From contig CAIIXF020000008.1 in assembly GCA_903813345.2 (NCBI GenBank), positions 3,047,341 to 3,111,340 of the forward strand: 64,000 nt of DNA, in the 5' to 3' direction. Source of the DNA: Owenia fusiformis. Taxonomy: Eukaryota; Annelida; Polychaeta; Sabellida; Oweniidae. Under the pieces are notes generated by a model. The model was not told the origin of the DNA and made no database searches. It saw nothing but the letters and a program-made list of their open reading frames with translations. A program made the position numbers and the translations under genes. This document shows, one piece after another, positions 1-11,151 of this stretch. Each line of letters opens with the position of its first letter. The first letter of the stretch is position 1.

Positions 1-490
1 AAATACTAGTTTAATTCGTAATTTGTGGTCAAATCGTCATCTTCAGATTCGTTCGATCATCACTACGGAGCTTTGATCAAGCAAATAACAGTTTACCACC
101 AGAAGTTGAATAAATCAGATCTTTGCTCACGGTATTGTTCATCGAATGGTACATAATATTTCACCATAACATATGATATGTAAGAGAAACGAGAGGAACA
201 ATACTTACGGTCATAGTGGAATCTTCATTAGCCGCCATTTTATTTCGCTCCGGAGCGTTTCCGCGTAAATGAAACGCTCCGTCGTGCATGTAGGAGCGTT
301 TGGGTTATACACCGTGATCACCGTCAATAGCACTGCCTGCGTCTAGGCCGCTCCAATTATTTGTTTATTTATCATGATATACCATGTTTACTGTCCATTC
401 AAGGTGGTATGGAGTTGTGCCATTTTTGTATGATATCGCATATAAATGTCAAAATGAAAGGAAAAAATAAGATTCAGAAAATACCATGTG

Positions 491-1723
491 CATTATGGCA
501 AGTGATTTTAGATGGTCGTATCTTTCACCATGAGTACTTTCTGGGCATAAACACGGTGGTTTTTAATATGTTTTCTTTCAAGTGAAATACCCATGATGAT
601 AAAAACACCAATTGAACAATTCGAAAAATTATGAATAGGGACCCCCATGTCAACGTTTTTGTTTTCAAAATATTGAACCTATTTACTCAAAAGAGGGCCA
701 ATAACGCCTAGGCCCTGTACTATTGTATTGTATGACTTATTACTATTTCATAAGAAAACATGAAAAAAGGATCTTTTTCTGATTTTTATTGCATGAAGAT
801 TATTCAACAAGGTGTCTAAACCATCTTCAAAAATAGAATGGTATTAAAAGTCTAGCTTTGAAGATATCAATTTTCGATGACCAAAATTATGCTGAAAACA
901 ATGGATAGCACGAGTTTTCCCTATGGGAAAATAACATGGGATAAATAAAAAATAAAATAAAGAAAAAATATTCCATTGGAGGGATTTGAACCCAGATCTT
1001 TTGGAATAAAAGTCTGTTTGACCCCAAAGCTCTAACCACTACACCAAACTGCCAAAGCTCCCTGAGGAAGAAATTCTTTATCTATATAATCATGGACGAA
1101 AAAGTCTTATTTACATGCTTAAATTTCTTAAAAATGATCAGCATTACTACTAATAATAACATTTTGCATGTCTGAGTAAGTATTTTGATCTACATTTAGG
1201 ATAAATGTTGTTTTATTCAGTTTTCATTTTGGGTATGACTTCCTGTCAAAACAGTGTTAAAAATGCAGGGCTCAACAAAAATTTTCAATTAGAAAATGAT
1301 ATATATCCTTTGATCAGCTGTTTTGGCACCTGAACTCATCCTACTAGAAAGGTAAGAGCATTTTCTTGAGACATATGGCTCGAAATCTCACATTTCTCCT
1401 TCTAAGTCTTAGAAAGACACTTTAACTCATTTCAATACCCATCCCCTTTTCAGAAATTGTTAATATAGTGTAGAGGAGATTTTTAATATGTTTAAATTGA
1501 GAAAAACAAGATCCTCTAGAAAATGAGCCTAACATTTTTAAAAAGTGCCAAGGTGGGGTCCTAATCAATAACTTTCCAAAGAGTTAGATCGATATTTTAC
1601 TATCATGGGGACTTTACCTGAAAGAACACATATTGTTTTAATAAAAACAACTGTGTTGATGGCCAGAAAGTACTCATGGTGAAAGATATGACCATCTAAA
1701 ATCACTTGCCATATTGCACAGGG
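491..1723. repeat. Imperfect palindromic repeat element (fold-back family)
   Basis: The stretch at about 498-620 (GGCAAGTGATTTTAGATGG onward, then TTTCACCATGAGTACTTTCT) reappears as its reverse complement at about 1,590-1,720, so the segment folds back on itself with diverged arms. The same family recurs in copy 2 (about 42,190-42,950), as a third fragment at 63,866-64,000, and more distantly at 38,876-39,020. It is a moderately repeated non-autonomous element with no coding capacity that I recognise. In copy 2 the centre (939-1,423 of copy 1) is missing and replaced by about 12 bases. Confidence 0.7.
975..1056 (-). repeat. tRNA-like sequence (tRNA pseudogene or SINE head)
   Basis: Read on the minus strand, this has an A-box-like block (GGTGTAGTGGTTAGAGC) and, about 40 bases on, a B-box-like block (GGTTCAAATCC). 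A TTTTTT run just after it (about 963-970 on plus) looks like a pol III terminator. The acceptor and anticodon arms pair poorly, so a working tRNA is unlikely. It sits in the part of copy 1 absent from copy 2. A tRNA-derived SINE head or a decayed tRNA copy fits best. Confidence 0.6.
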
Positions 1724-2092
1724 ACCTTTGAAAAATTGTCGGTTTATCCTGAAATAAAGTCAGAGCTGTCAGCTTTATTAGAAAATAACCATGATCTGAC
1801 ATGGATTAACGAAAAAGCTAAAATATTGTCAATTGTGACAAATGTCCATTTTAGTAACAACTTTATTGGTTTATTGCAGTGCCGTGGGTTCATACATAAA
1901 ATACTAAAATACATTTATAAAGATGCCGGATAAGTATTACTCTGTTACTAGACAGTTTGTTTTATTACGACATGTTTTTTGATTTCATTTAAATTTATTT
2001 CATAATTTCTTAATAATATAAAAATTATGCCGCTTAACGCCTACACAAGTATGGGCATATGTTGCGGTATAACATGTGTCTACAGTCTACAT

Positions 2093-2335
2093 AAATATAA
2101 TGTTAAAGTCCCATAGCGACAAGTCTCTATAAATAACGACATGTCTCTATGTTAAAGTTCCAGAACGACATGTCTCTTTAAATAATGTTAAGTTTCAGAA
2201 CGACATGTCTCTATGAATAACGACATGAAGTCCCAGAAGGACATGTCTCTTTAAATAATGTTAAAGTCCCAGAACGACATGTCTCTTTAAATAATATTAA
2301 AGTCCCAGAACGACATGTCTCTATAAATAACGACA
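2093..2335. repeat. 36-bp minisatellite, copy 1 (about 7 units)
   Basis: Degenerate tandem array of a unit containing AGTCCCAGAACGACATGTCT followed by CTTTAAATAATGTTAA. Some units carry ATAAATAACGACATG instead. A stray related unit lies at about 3,110-3,160. No coding role is evident. Confidence 0.8.
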
Positions 2336-2604
2336 TTTATTCCATAGTTAGCATGGTATTCATAGGATAACATGTGAAAATAAAAACGGTATTTTTGTAA
2401 TCAGTGGTAAAATATGATATTTTTGACAAATTTTCACGTAACCATAGCATACGGTGTTTATGCCATGACATACGGGGCTGTATGCGATGATTAATGGATT
2501 TTTGCTACTTCAGACTCAAAACGAGGCTAAGTGTCAACATCGCCGGATTGTTTGGAAAATTCGGATTAAATCACTTAATTTCCGACGATTCTGATGATGA
2601 CTTT

Positions 2605-2778
2605 AACTATGGAATAAAAAGAACATCCTATGATTTACTCGTGATATGATTTTAATCCACTCATGGATATTGATATCTGCACTCTCTCGCTACGTTCGCT
2701 CATGCAGATATCATATCCATTCGTGGATAAAAATCATATCACTCATAAATCATAGGATATCCTCTATTTATCCCATAG
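2605..2778. repeat. Long hairpin (MITE-like), about 80-bp arms
   Basis: Begins AACTATGGAATAAAAAGAAC and ends with the near-reverse complement (CTCTATTTATCCCATAGTT). The arms pair through ATCATATCAC, TCCAC and GATATC blocks around a loop near 2,690-2,705. A matching hairpin lies at 43,732-43,891 in copy 2, where the right arm is cut after TATTTATCCC. No target duplication could be confirmed. Confidence 0.75.
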
Positions 2779-3836
2779 TTGAGATCAAATCTGTAGAATA
2801 ACACGTATATATATATTTATGATATTTTGCAAATGCGTGGAAAAAAGCGATATCTATGGAATACGGAGAATATTCCACAGATATCACTTTTTTCCACGGA
2901 TTTGAAAACTCCCGCCAATGTGACATGCATTGTTACATGGTTACACGTTATATGCTTACATGGTGATTTCACGACGTCACAAATATGGAAATGATTAATG
3001 TTTTTTCTATAGGCTAGTTCAAATGACAAAATAAAACTCAATGTTGTTGTGAAATGCTTTGTAAGGTGAACTGTTGGATGATTTGATGTCAACTATGGGA
3101 TAAATAGAACATCTTATACGTCTCTATGTTTAAGTCCCAGAACGACTTTTCTCTGTAAATAATAAATTGAGGTTTCCCGCTTATATGTTGTCAGGTTTCC
3201 CGCTTATATGTTGTCGAATTAGTAGCTCATGATATTGTCAGTAAACTATGATTCACTTGTAGTGGCCTTTCCCAAGCCTTAACAGTGAACAACGGCGGTG
3301 TTTGTAATGAATGGGACTACAACGGCCCATAGTGATGACAGTCAATACCTCACTGTATACAGTCGTATTCAGGTATTGACTAAATAAAAAAGAAATATAA
3401 CTATTTTTTCGGCGCTTGCGCGGAAAAAAATTTTGGGCCCCTAAAACCGAAAAGTGGGCCCAAATTTTGAAAATTTGAGGCCCATTTTCTTCAAAATTTG
3501 GCCTGAAATTAAAAAATAAGGCCTTAGAAGGCCTAGTTATGACCAAAAAGGCCCACTTTCTGGTGCCTGAAGGCCTTTTTTGGCCCAAAATTTTTTGGGC
3601 CCAATTTTTGATTTTTCTGGGCCCAACTTGGGGGGGGGGGGCCTGGCCCCTTGGGCCCCCCCCCCAGATCCGCCATAATTGTAGCATCGGCAATGCAGTG
3701 GCGCGCATTCTTTCTATTCAAGACGGAACTGGGAATATAGACCATTAAGCTTTAAATGTCAAGCATTCTCTCAGAGTCTTACATCTCTCTCTTCCCAACG
3801 TATTATAAATTATAATACAAAAATGTGATACAGGTA
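2772..3836. repeat. Copy-1-only segment with GGGCCC-rich inverted repeats
   Basis: Copy 2 joins directly from the hairpin (43,891) to the base matching 3,837, so these 1.07 kb are an insertion here or a deletion there. It holds a short hairpin around GATATC (about 2,848-2,890) and one degenerate unit of the 36-bp minisatellite. At 3,420-3,670 is a low-complexity stretch of alternating AAATTTTGGGCCC and AAGGCC blocks ending in 10-12-base G and C runs. Open frames across it result from that composition. No gene is seen. Confidence 0.6.
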
Positions 3837-4375
3837 TTTTACAGCTAAAATATGAATTTCATTTTATTGAAGAACCAATACATACAAACAGAACCACATC
3901 TTTGGCTTGGTCAATGTTGGTCTATCACAAGGGATGATGCATGTTTTGTGTTAGGGATGAGACACCAACGAATTCTATACCATAAGCTCGCATTGCTAAA
4001 AGGATGCTCTCGAATTAAAATACATTGTCACGTTAGGCTAACTGGAGATTTAAAAGTGAATCTGATCATATAGATTATATTCAAAGCCACATGAATATAT
4101 TTCTTGAAGAAGTCCTTGTCACAGTATCTAAACGAGTCTTATTAATAAAATCATTTGCATTCTAATGATTATCACTAATAATTATATGTACATCGGGGGA
4201 TTCACTGAATATAAACATTGACGGGGATCCTCGGTTCGTGAAGGGTACCTTTTTTGACATTTTTTTTATGGCAATGGACCCACAGTTTAGGCTGCCCCCC
4301 CCCCCCCAATTATGACTTTTGAGATATGACAATGGTAGGATTTTTCAACTGAGAACGGTCGTCTAGTAGAGAATA
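3837..4375. other. Shared non-coding stretch
   Basis: Equivalent to about 43,895-44,444. It holds a 73-codon open frame (3,852-4,073) that is unchanged in copy 2, but the copies are too similar for that to show selection. A C run lies at about 4,297-4,309. I see no gene. Confidence 0.5.
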
Positions 4376-5122
4376 GGGAGTTTAAGATTAGCGTAAATAA
4401 CCCATTTACCTATACCTATACGTAGCTTGTTATTACACTAAGCGGTATTTTACCTAAGTTACAAGGCTTATGATACGTAATTACCTATAAATGGCCGAAG
4501 ATAGGTAATTCGTAAACGTATGTTTTTATCCAACAAATTATGTCATTTCTAGAATCAAATATCATCCATTAAACTTTAAAATAGTAACAACAAACATTTC
4601 TCATTCTAACTGCATAGAAATTAAGTGGTCGAACACATTCAATGATGCGATAAACGATGCCATGTGATGATGCATGAAATTGTTGAATTTACACATTTTT
4701 CATCAGTTTTGCTTATTGTAAATGTATGAAATCAGCCATTTTCTCGTGGTTTTAATTGTTTAACTTTACTACTTGGTCACTCTCATTGCTGGATCATGCT
4801 AGAAATTTAACATTTCGCCTTAAAGAGGAAAACTTCAGTTAATGGATACACCCGGGTGTCTTATGTAACATGTGAAATGCCTACCAGATAACAAACAGCC
4901 AATCAGCTGTTAGCAGGGGATGTGGCTTAGCAGTAATGGGTTATTTATAAACACAAGCACATGGCATTTTGTTGCTATGATTCATTCATTTATATTTATA
5001 TATCCTAATTTCCCAAACATCATTGATTATTAAACAATTCATTGTAGATATTTAGGTTATAATTGTTCATCAATTATATCTAGTATATTGTTTTCATTTC
5101 TGCAAAGTTTGGTGTATAGTCA

Positions 5123-5722
5123 TTAATCCCATAGATGTCCCATATAATCAATTCCTCCAGGATTGGGGAGCCATCCACGCACAAGTCTTACTATACAATC
5201 TGGCATGATGTCTCTTCTGTGTCCATGATATACATATAAGTTTCTCCTCGCATCCGTCTGCAGTGCCAATTGTTTTTTTGAAACATATCGAGGGTGCCTC
5301 CATGCACCTCTATGTTGCAGCATCACCCAGAATTTTTTGTAACATTTTTTTCTAGCTGTTGAATTCCTTTCATGAGGCTCACTGGTTTCTGTTTGCCACC
5401 ACAACTGTCTAAACTGTTCTGATGTGCAACACGGGGCACAAAAACAATGTGGGCATTCATCAGTACCCAATACTGGTGGAAATATCGGAGGGCCCAATGG
5501 ATCATTATCGTCACTGTCTACATCCATGTCAGTTTTAGTCTCGACTGGTTGGCTTGATTGTTCACTATTTTCACTTTCCAAATGTTGCTTTAAATCTTCA
5601 ATACCAGCTTCTTTCACAGTGATGCCACAATGCTCTAAAAATGTTCGTATTGCAAGTTCTTCTGTTTCATCAGTCCATATGGCAAATATATAACGTTTTG
5701 CAGACATTTTTGCATGGAACAA
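5123..5722 (-). CDS. Small Cys-rich accessory protein of TTAA element A
   Basis: 199 residues, intact, divergent from the transposase. The N-terminal part (1-55) is predicted mixed helix. An acidic linker (D66-D74) follows, then a Cys cluster C90-x2-C93-x-C95-x2-C98-C99, and a C-terminal block KKFWVMLQHRGAWRHPRY and RRDIMPDCIVRLVRGWLPNP ending GHLWD. The C-terminal pattern (R-R-x-I-x-P-x-C-I-V, then P-N-P-x-G-x-x-Y) resembles the Cys-rich domain found in the P2X7 receptor tail and in stand-alone invertebrate proteins; this is a family resemblance from memory. It may bind zinc and assist transposition. A second Met at residue 6 is an alternative start. Confidence 0.7.
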   Translation of the reverse strand: MFHAKMSAKRYIFAIWTDETEELAIRTFLEHCGITVKEAGIEDLKQHLESENSEQSSQPVETKTDMDVDSDDNDPLGPPIFPPVLGTDECPHCFCAPCCTSEQFRQLWWQTETSEPHERNSTARKKCYKKFWVMLQHRGAWRHPRYVSKKQLALQTDARRNLYVYHGHRRDIMPDCIVRLVRGWLPNPGGIDYMGHLWD

Positions 5723-6783
5723 AAATGATTATAAGTAATTGTTTATATGCTGGTTCTGATAAGAGTTTTGAATATACTGTTTATAGATAGTGGGGATGGT
5801 CACATGAGATTCTACTTCTAATACAAGTCAAGCTAAGTTCAAAATACCATATTCATTCTATCAAAATACTTGCACACTTTTCAGGATAATGCAAACCAGC
5901 AAAAATAAGTAGTTTGGGCACATTTTGGAACACTTATGGTAATTCATTAGAAATTGCTAAAAGAGCAGTGGTAGGTAAATGGGACCTTATGGCTATGTGT
6001 TGACAGACTTATGAAGACATTTCACAAGTGTGTATCAAATTAAAGTTAGATTATCATCATTCAAAGTCTTTTTCAATGGCAGATCCCTTGATCTTTTAGT
6101 GTCTGTTCCATGGATCTGTAATCTTCATCCCATAATCAGACCATTACTTGTAGATTTAGACCAGCATGATCACTTGTAATGTTCTGGATAGCTACCTCCT
6201 ATGGATCATCATTATCTAACCGAGGGTGTACCACTTAGTACTCCACTTGATTAGCTACACTATAAGCTATAATAATTAATATAATAGACCATATAAATTC
6301 ACATTACTCTATATCAATAAGGCACACAAATGAAAGTTGACATTTTTACTAGCCATGGATGAACACATTCTGATGACCCCTTGGATTTGCCTCAAGTCTC
6401 TGGTCACCCCCCCCCCCCAGGATCACCCAAACTTAATAGTAAACTATAAGATCTGACAACATGAGTAAGGAATGATGCAAGCTGGATGACAATAACTTGT
6501 TTGACATTGCTTAGTTGCCAAATGGTGCTGGAAGTAAGATCATTCTTGCATAAAAATGAAATGACTAAGTTAATATTTAGTTCCATGTACAAAAGTTACT
6601 TTCCTGTGTACATTTACAATTTCACCAGATCATTGGTAAAACTGAAGAGAAGAAATCTTATCAAATGACACATCCCTGAGAACAAATCTGTCAAAACTCA
6701 AAAACCAAAACCAAGCACTTTATCAGTGATTTTCTCCTGAATAAGACACATCAATAAGCATATAAGCAAAACTATCAAAGAAA
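5723..6783. promoter_or_regulatory. Divergent intergenic region of TTAA element A
   Basis: The 1.06 kb between the two head-to-head genes must contain both transcription starts. It is AT-rich apart from a C run at about 6,406-6,418. No clear TATA box could be assigned to either gene. The twin region is 15,686-16,747, with a G run at about 16,051-16,063. Confidence 0.4.
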
Positions 6784-8397
6784 ATGAGTGAAGAAAAGAA
6801 ATTCTCTAATAAAGGGTTGACCTTTCAACTCTATCTGAGAGGAAATGAAGTAAGAAAAAATGAAGTTCTTAGAAAAATGAGATTCCTCAAGGAAAAATCG
6901 CTTTCTAAAAAGTTGTCAAATAAAACTGACGTAATTGAAGAGGCCCTTGATTTTTGGATTAAAAATCATTCAAGAGAAACTGAAACGGCACAACCAGCAT
7001 CGCAATTGGTCATCAATCAGGACTTTGTACCACTTCAACCATTTTCCTCTGTTTCCAAGGATGACACAAACGAATTGATGTTTTTAACAACAACAAGTGC
7101 CATAAACCTTCTTGTAGCACAATCGAGTCATCACCAAGAACTATGTAACTCCACTCTTCAATGGGAGAACAGTACAATGCATGGGCACGTCGCCATTGCT
7201 AATCTTAGATGTGAGCATGGACATAATATAAGATGGACTTCATCCCCATACATGGCAAATGCTCATTTTCTTGTTAATTATAGAGTGTTCCATGGTTATA
7301 TTACATCTGGGATGATACCTTCAAAGTATGAACGATTCTCTGAAGGTGCTAACATTGGCACCATGTCCCAAAGCTATTTGGACAATCTTACAAAGGAGTT
7401 CGCCAATATAATTAAATCTTTGAAAAATGAATCATCTGAGAATGCTGTCGAGTTGGAAATTGGGATGTATCCAAACTTAGAAGAAGGAATAACCATCATG
7501 ACAGATGCTAGACACGGTTGCAGAAAGAACGCTAAAGACTGTGATATAGTTTGCATTGGTGAAAAAACTCATCAAGTCTTGCATTCAATCCATGTTACAA
7601 AGAGAGATGATCCCTGTTCACAGCGACATGAAACATTTGGCACACGCAGAATGTATGATGATTTTGAGAGGCAAAATGTGTCTATTGGTACACACGTTCA
7701 CGATTGTAATGGTGCTGTGAACTGCCTTGTGAGAGATACTCAGATATTTACGGACAACCAAAATGACTCATGGCACGCCTGCATTGCTTTAAAGAAGCAA
7801 ATTCAAAATGTTGCATCAGGGCCCAAGTATAAGCATGGTCAATCATGGCATGCTCAACTGGAAGATAAACCAGAAGCAATAAGGAAATTTGCTTATACAG
7901 CCATGAAAAATTGTGGCGAGAATGCAGAAACATTGAGATACATGCTGGCAAATATGACTGAACATTTCCAAAATAATCATCAAAACTGTTTTGATCAATC
8001 TCGCTGTCGACTAGATCCAAACTATGAACCAAGTACAATTGTTGTGAGAAACGATGTTGCTATTCGACTATTAAATGATACAATTAAAAAAAGCACAATC
8101 TATAAAAATGCACATAATTACACAAAGGCGCTTTCAACAGCATATGTTGAAAGTTTTAACAATACACTAAACATGTTCCAGGATAAACGGATTTACTTTC
8201 AAGATATTCAATATGAAATGAGGACAAATTTAGCTGTATTATACTGGAATGAGAATGTGGACAGGGCTTATACAAGCTTGTTCGAGTCAGAAGCCCCAGA
8301 CATTCCCTTCAAGCACCCCAAAAAAGTTCTAACAAAACCAACATATTCCTTCAGAGAAAACATTTGGGAAAAACTGATTGAATCAGTTTATACCTAG
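6784..8397 (+). CDS. Transposase of TTAA element A (Kolobok-like)
   Basis: A 537-residue intact open frame without introns. A basic, helix-prone N-terminus (1-60) precedes a Cys/His patch (C142-E-H-G-H). A catalytic-core-like region follows: MTDARHGCRKNA with D241, HDCNGAVNCLVRD with D307, NDSWHACIALKKQ around W330/H331, and YVESFNNT with E456. The spacing fits an RNase H-fold DDE transposase. I recognise the DARHG, WHA and ESFNN blocks as typical of transposase-like proteins repeated in invertebrate genomes. Assignment to Kolobok rests on these plus the TTAA target; I see no THAP finger at the N-terminus. Position 47 is Lys here and Asn in the twin. Confidence 0.8.
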   Translation: MSEEKKFSNKGLTFQLYLRGNEVRKNEVLRKMRFLKEKSLSKKLSNKTDVIEEALDFWIKNHSRETETAQPASQLVINQDFVPLQPFSSVSKDDTNELMFLTTTSAINLLVAQSSHHQELCNSTLQWENSTMHGHVAIANLRCEHGHNIRWTSSPYMANAHFLVNYRVFHGYITSGMIPSKYERFSEGANIGTMSQSYLDNLTKEFANIIKSLKNESSENAVELEIGMYPNLEEGITIMTDARHGCRKNAKDCDIVCIGEKTHQVLHSIHVTKRDDPCSQRHETFGTRRMYDDFERQNVSIGTHVHDCNGAVNCLVRDTQIFTDNQNDSWHACIALKKQIQNVASGPKYKHGQSWHAQLEDKPEAIRKFAYTAMKNCGENAETLRYMLANMTEHFQNNHQNCFDQSRCRLDPNYEPSTIVVRNDVAIRLLNDTIKKSTIYKNAHNYTKALSTAYVESFNNTLNMFQDKRIYFQDIQYEMRTNLAVLYWNENVDRAYTSLFESEAPDIPFKHPKKVLTKPTYSFRENIWEKLIESVYT

Positions 8398-10531
8398 AAC
8401 CAAAGGATCATATACAACATTGAATCAAAACATATTTTGGATTTTTATATATTTGGATATTCATCTTCAGTTCTGGATTACTTGAATAATGGTCATGAAC
8501 TGGTAAGTAGGCACATTTTGTCTATCACTTCATAACAGAACCACATGCTTTTGTTTACTTGTCATGACCTTTGACCTGAGAGCATAACATATTATTGGTC
8601 AAGTTCAAATTAAAGCCACATCCCACTGCGAATATTTAATGAGACATTTAAAATATTTCTTTTCAAGTTTGCTTGAAATATACTGGATAATATTGGAATA
8701 TGATTCGACATTTCTATTCTTTATGGTTTAATACATAACTGTTAGAAATTTGGATGACTGGAAGTTCCTAGAAATCATGATATTGGCAAAATCAAAATAA
8801 ATTTACTGGTTTCAGTGATTCAAACATTTTCAACAGACATAATTGGCTGTTCCAGCTCTTCCATCTTCCTTTTATACCCGGTTTTCCCCTTTAAGTCACT
8901 GCCCCATTAGCGGGTCCACAAGCAACACCCCCTCCCAACCACAGTAGCTACACCACACTCTCTTTGAAATATATAACAGTTCTTGGATATGACATGTACT
9001 GGTATATGCCAAATATAGTGGGCTGTAAAGCAAGGTTGGTCGGGGTCGGGAGCTGGGGATAATTTTATTGCTTAAATATAACCATATCATCATCCTACAT
9101 TAGAATCCACTCAGTCTTACATCAATTTCTGGTGCGAAAGTTGTCATTTTTGAGTTTTACCCCCCTTGACAACAAATTCTTGGGGGTACTATGACAAATG
9201 CTTATAACTATAGAAGTATTTATTTGATCATCTTCATTTTTGGCATGGGTAATGAACAGGTATGTAAAAGTAAAATTTGAAAAATTCATACAAATCGGGT
9301 GATTAATCCATTCTAAAGATAATAATTCAGTTATTTTCAAGGGTCAATTTCAACATTTTCTGAATGTCGCCATGAAGTAAAAATGACATTATGACCCAAT
9401 GACATATTTATTGAATGTTTTTAGGCTTTAGAAAATAATTTGACTATATAAGCTAAAATAATAACATGAGAATTGTATGATATTGATAATTCTTCATCGC
9501 CATCCAGGCACAAATAAACTCCCCTCTCCCCCATTTTCGAATATAAAGGTCTATACCTGAAACTTCCTCAAATAGCTATATTTCAGAAACTATTACAGCC
9601 TACATTCCAAAATTTCTCATGGTGATTATACACATCATACTCTGCATAATAGACATATAATTGAGATTTATCCATTCTACATCTAATAATTAAGGTATTT
9701 TCAAGGTTAAATTTCAGCATTTTCGGAGTGTCGCCATGAAGTAAAAATTGCATGACCCAATGACATATTTATTAAATGTTTTTAGGCTTTAGAAAATAAT
9801 TTGACTATATACGCTAAGATATGACATAAGAATTGTACAATATTGATAATTCTTCATCGCCATCCAGGGATAAATGACCCCCCCCCCCATTTGCCAAAAG
9901 AAAGGTTTTTACCTGAAACTTTCTCAAATAGCTATATTTCAGAAACTATTACAGCCTCCATTCCAAAATTTCTCATGTTGATTACACACATCAAAGTTTG
10001 CATATTATACATATAATTGAAGTCTTAACACTTTTTTGAGGGTGTAGCTAAGAATAATAGTATATTTATTAGACATCTTAGAATTCAAAATATATATTTT
10101 AGAAGGTTGTCACAACACTACAAGAGAGATATTTTGGATTGTCATCATTTTTGAAAATATTACAAAAACATATTCATATTATGCAATAATCACCTATTTT
10201 CATTTGACATAATTGAAATATATTATCTAGCTAGTTTTAATGATTTCAGTATATGCATTTAATCCTGAGATGCACTTAGGTTTGATATCCATAAAGTAAT
10301 CGTTTCTTTTTTGTTTGTTATTTAGTTTCTAAGCATAAAACTATAAGCATTAAATCTGTATGCTTTAGGATCAATAGCGATGACTAAACATTCAATTGAC
10401 AACATTCAGTCAATATGCTTGACAACATTGAATAATGATTAATATGTTTGACCAATATGTTTTTGAATAACTTCACAATACATTTTGCTTGAGCATTCAA
10501 TTCAACATTTGCTTCAAGCAGTTGAACATTG

Positions 10532-11147
10532 TTAGTTATCAACATCACCTAAACATATTTCATCTATGAAATTGTTGACTTCATTATCTATCATATCATT
10601 TTCAATTTTGTCATCTGATTCTTCGTTATAAATGTCTACCAACTCTTGTGGAAGAATGGCATTTGGATTTTCAGCCAATTGTTTATCAAGTTCGCCATTT
10701 TCTAGGATCCATCCATTTTCTGCAGGAGAAGGTATATCCATTTGGGCTTTGTGAGACTGCTTCCATATGTAAGCTTGGTAGTTACATCTGTTACAATGTT
10801 GAACAAGGGCTGACATGGATGGAGGAAGGAGACTGATGTCTATCGCATCATAGTTGTTGATAGAGGCTTGAGGTTGAAATCTGTTTGCAAAATTTATGTA
10901 TCGTACATGATTGATGTCTGTTTTTTTTTCTTTTCCCCGTACATGATGCACCCAAATCTCTCGAGTTCTTGAAGATGCCTTGGTCAAGAACTATAGATTT
11001 TCCAAGTTCTTGAAAGATTGCATGCATGTCCTCCCTCTTGATCAGCTATTTCAGAGGGTTTATTTTTCCCTTTCTCATGAAGGCACTGGTGGTATCACAC
11101 CCTGTAAAACAGTGGATACCGATCAGGGTGGCTGTGATTGGATCACC
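10532..11147 (-). pseudogene. Inverted partial copy of the nuclease protein gene (left arm)
   Basis: The minus strand repeats the right-arm gene from the GDPITATLIGIHCFTGC block onward. A CAG-to-TAG change just after KINPLK (near 11,046) makes a stop. The C-terminal part is better kept than in the right arm and includes HCNRCNYQAYIWKQSH and IPSPAENGWILENGE, blocks I know from the C-terminal half of this protein family. It ends at 10,532 with an acidic tail. Confidence 0.7.
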
Positions 11148-11151
11148 TTGA

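Larger units (their letters stand above)
4824..8890 (+). mobile_element. TTAA-flanked DNA transposon A (Kolobok-like), 4,067 bp
   Basis: Flanked by TTAA on both sides (4,820-4,823 and 8,891-8,894). Copy 2 has a single TTAA at that point (44,889-44,892). Ends are AGAGGAAAAC and the complement of AGGGGAAAAC, a 10-bp imperfect inverted repeat. Inside are two divergent intact genes: a 199-aa Cys-rich protein (minus) and a 537-aa transposase (plus), separated by 1.06 kb that must hold both promoters. TTAA targeting is shared by piggyBac and Kolobok. The protein lacks the piggyBac signature I know, so Kolobok-like is preferred. The element is nearly identical to the inverted copy at 13,579-17,646. 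Confidence 0.9.

Noticed and set aside
1706-1933. 75-codon open frame, identical protein in copy 2 (42,938-43,165)
   Set aside because: It overlaps the arm of a palindromic repeat, has no recognisable domain, and the copies are too similar for conservation to mean selection.
2093-2335. CRISPR-like array
   Set aside because: Units are contiguous and degenerate with no unique spacers, and the DNA is animal.
3253-3748. Proline/glycine-rich open frames on both strands
   Set aside because: They arise from GGGCCC blocks and long C or G runs in a low-complexity repeat.
3852-4073. 73-codon open frame conserved in copy 2 (43,910-44,131)
   Set aside because: Short, with no domain, promoter or splice context; identity follows from the recent duplication.
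6784-8397. piggyBac transposase
   Set aside because: The TTAA target fits, but the protein lacks the piggyBac motifs and Cys-rich tail I know, and the ends do not begin with CC.
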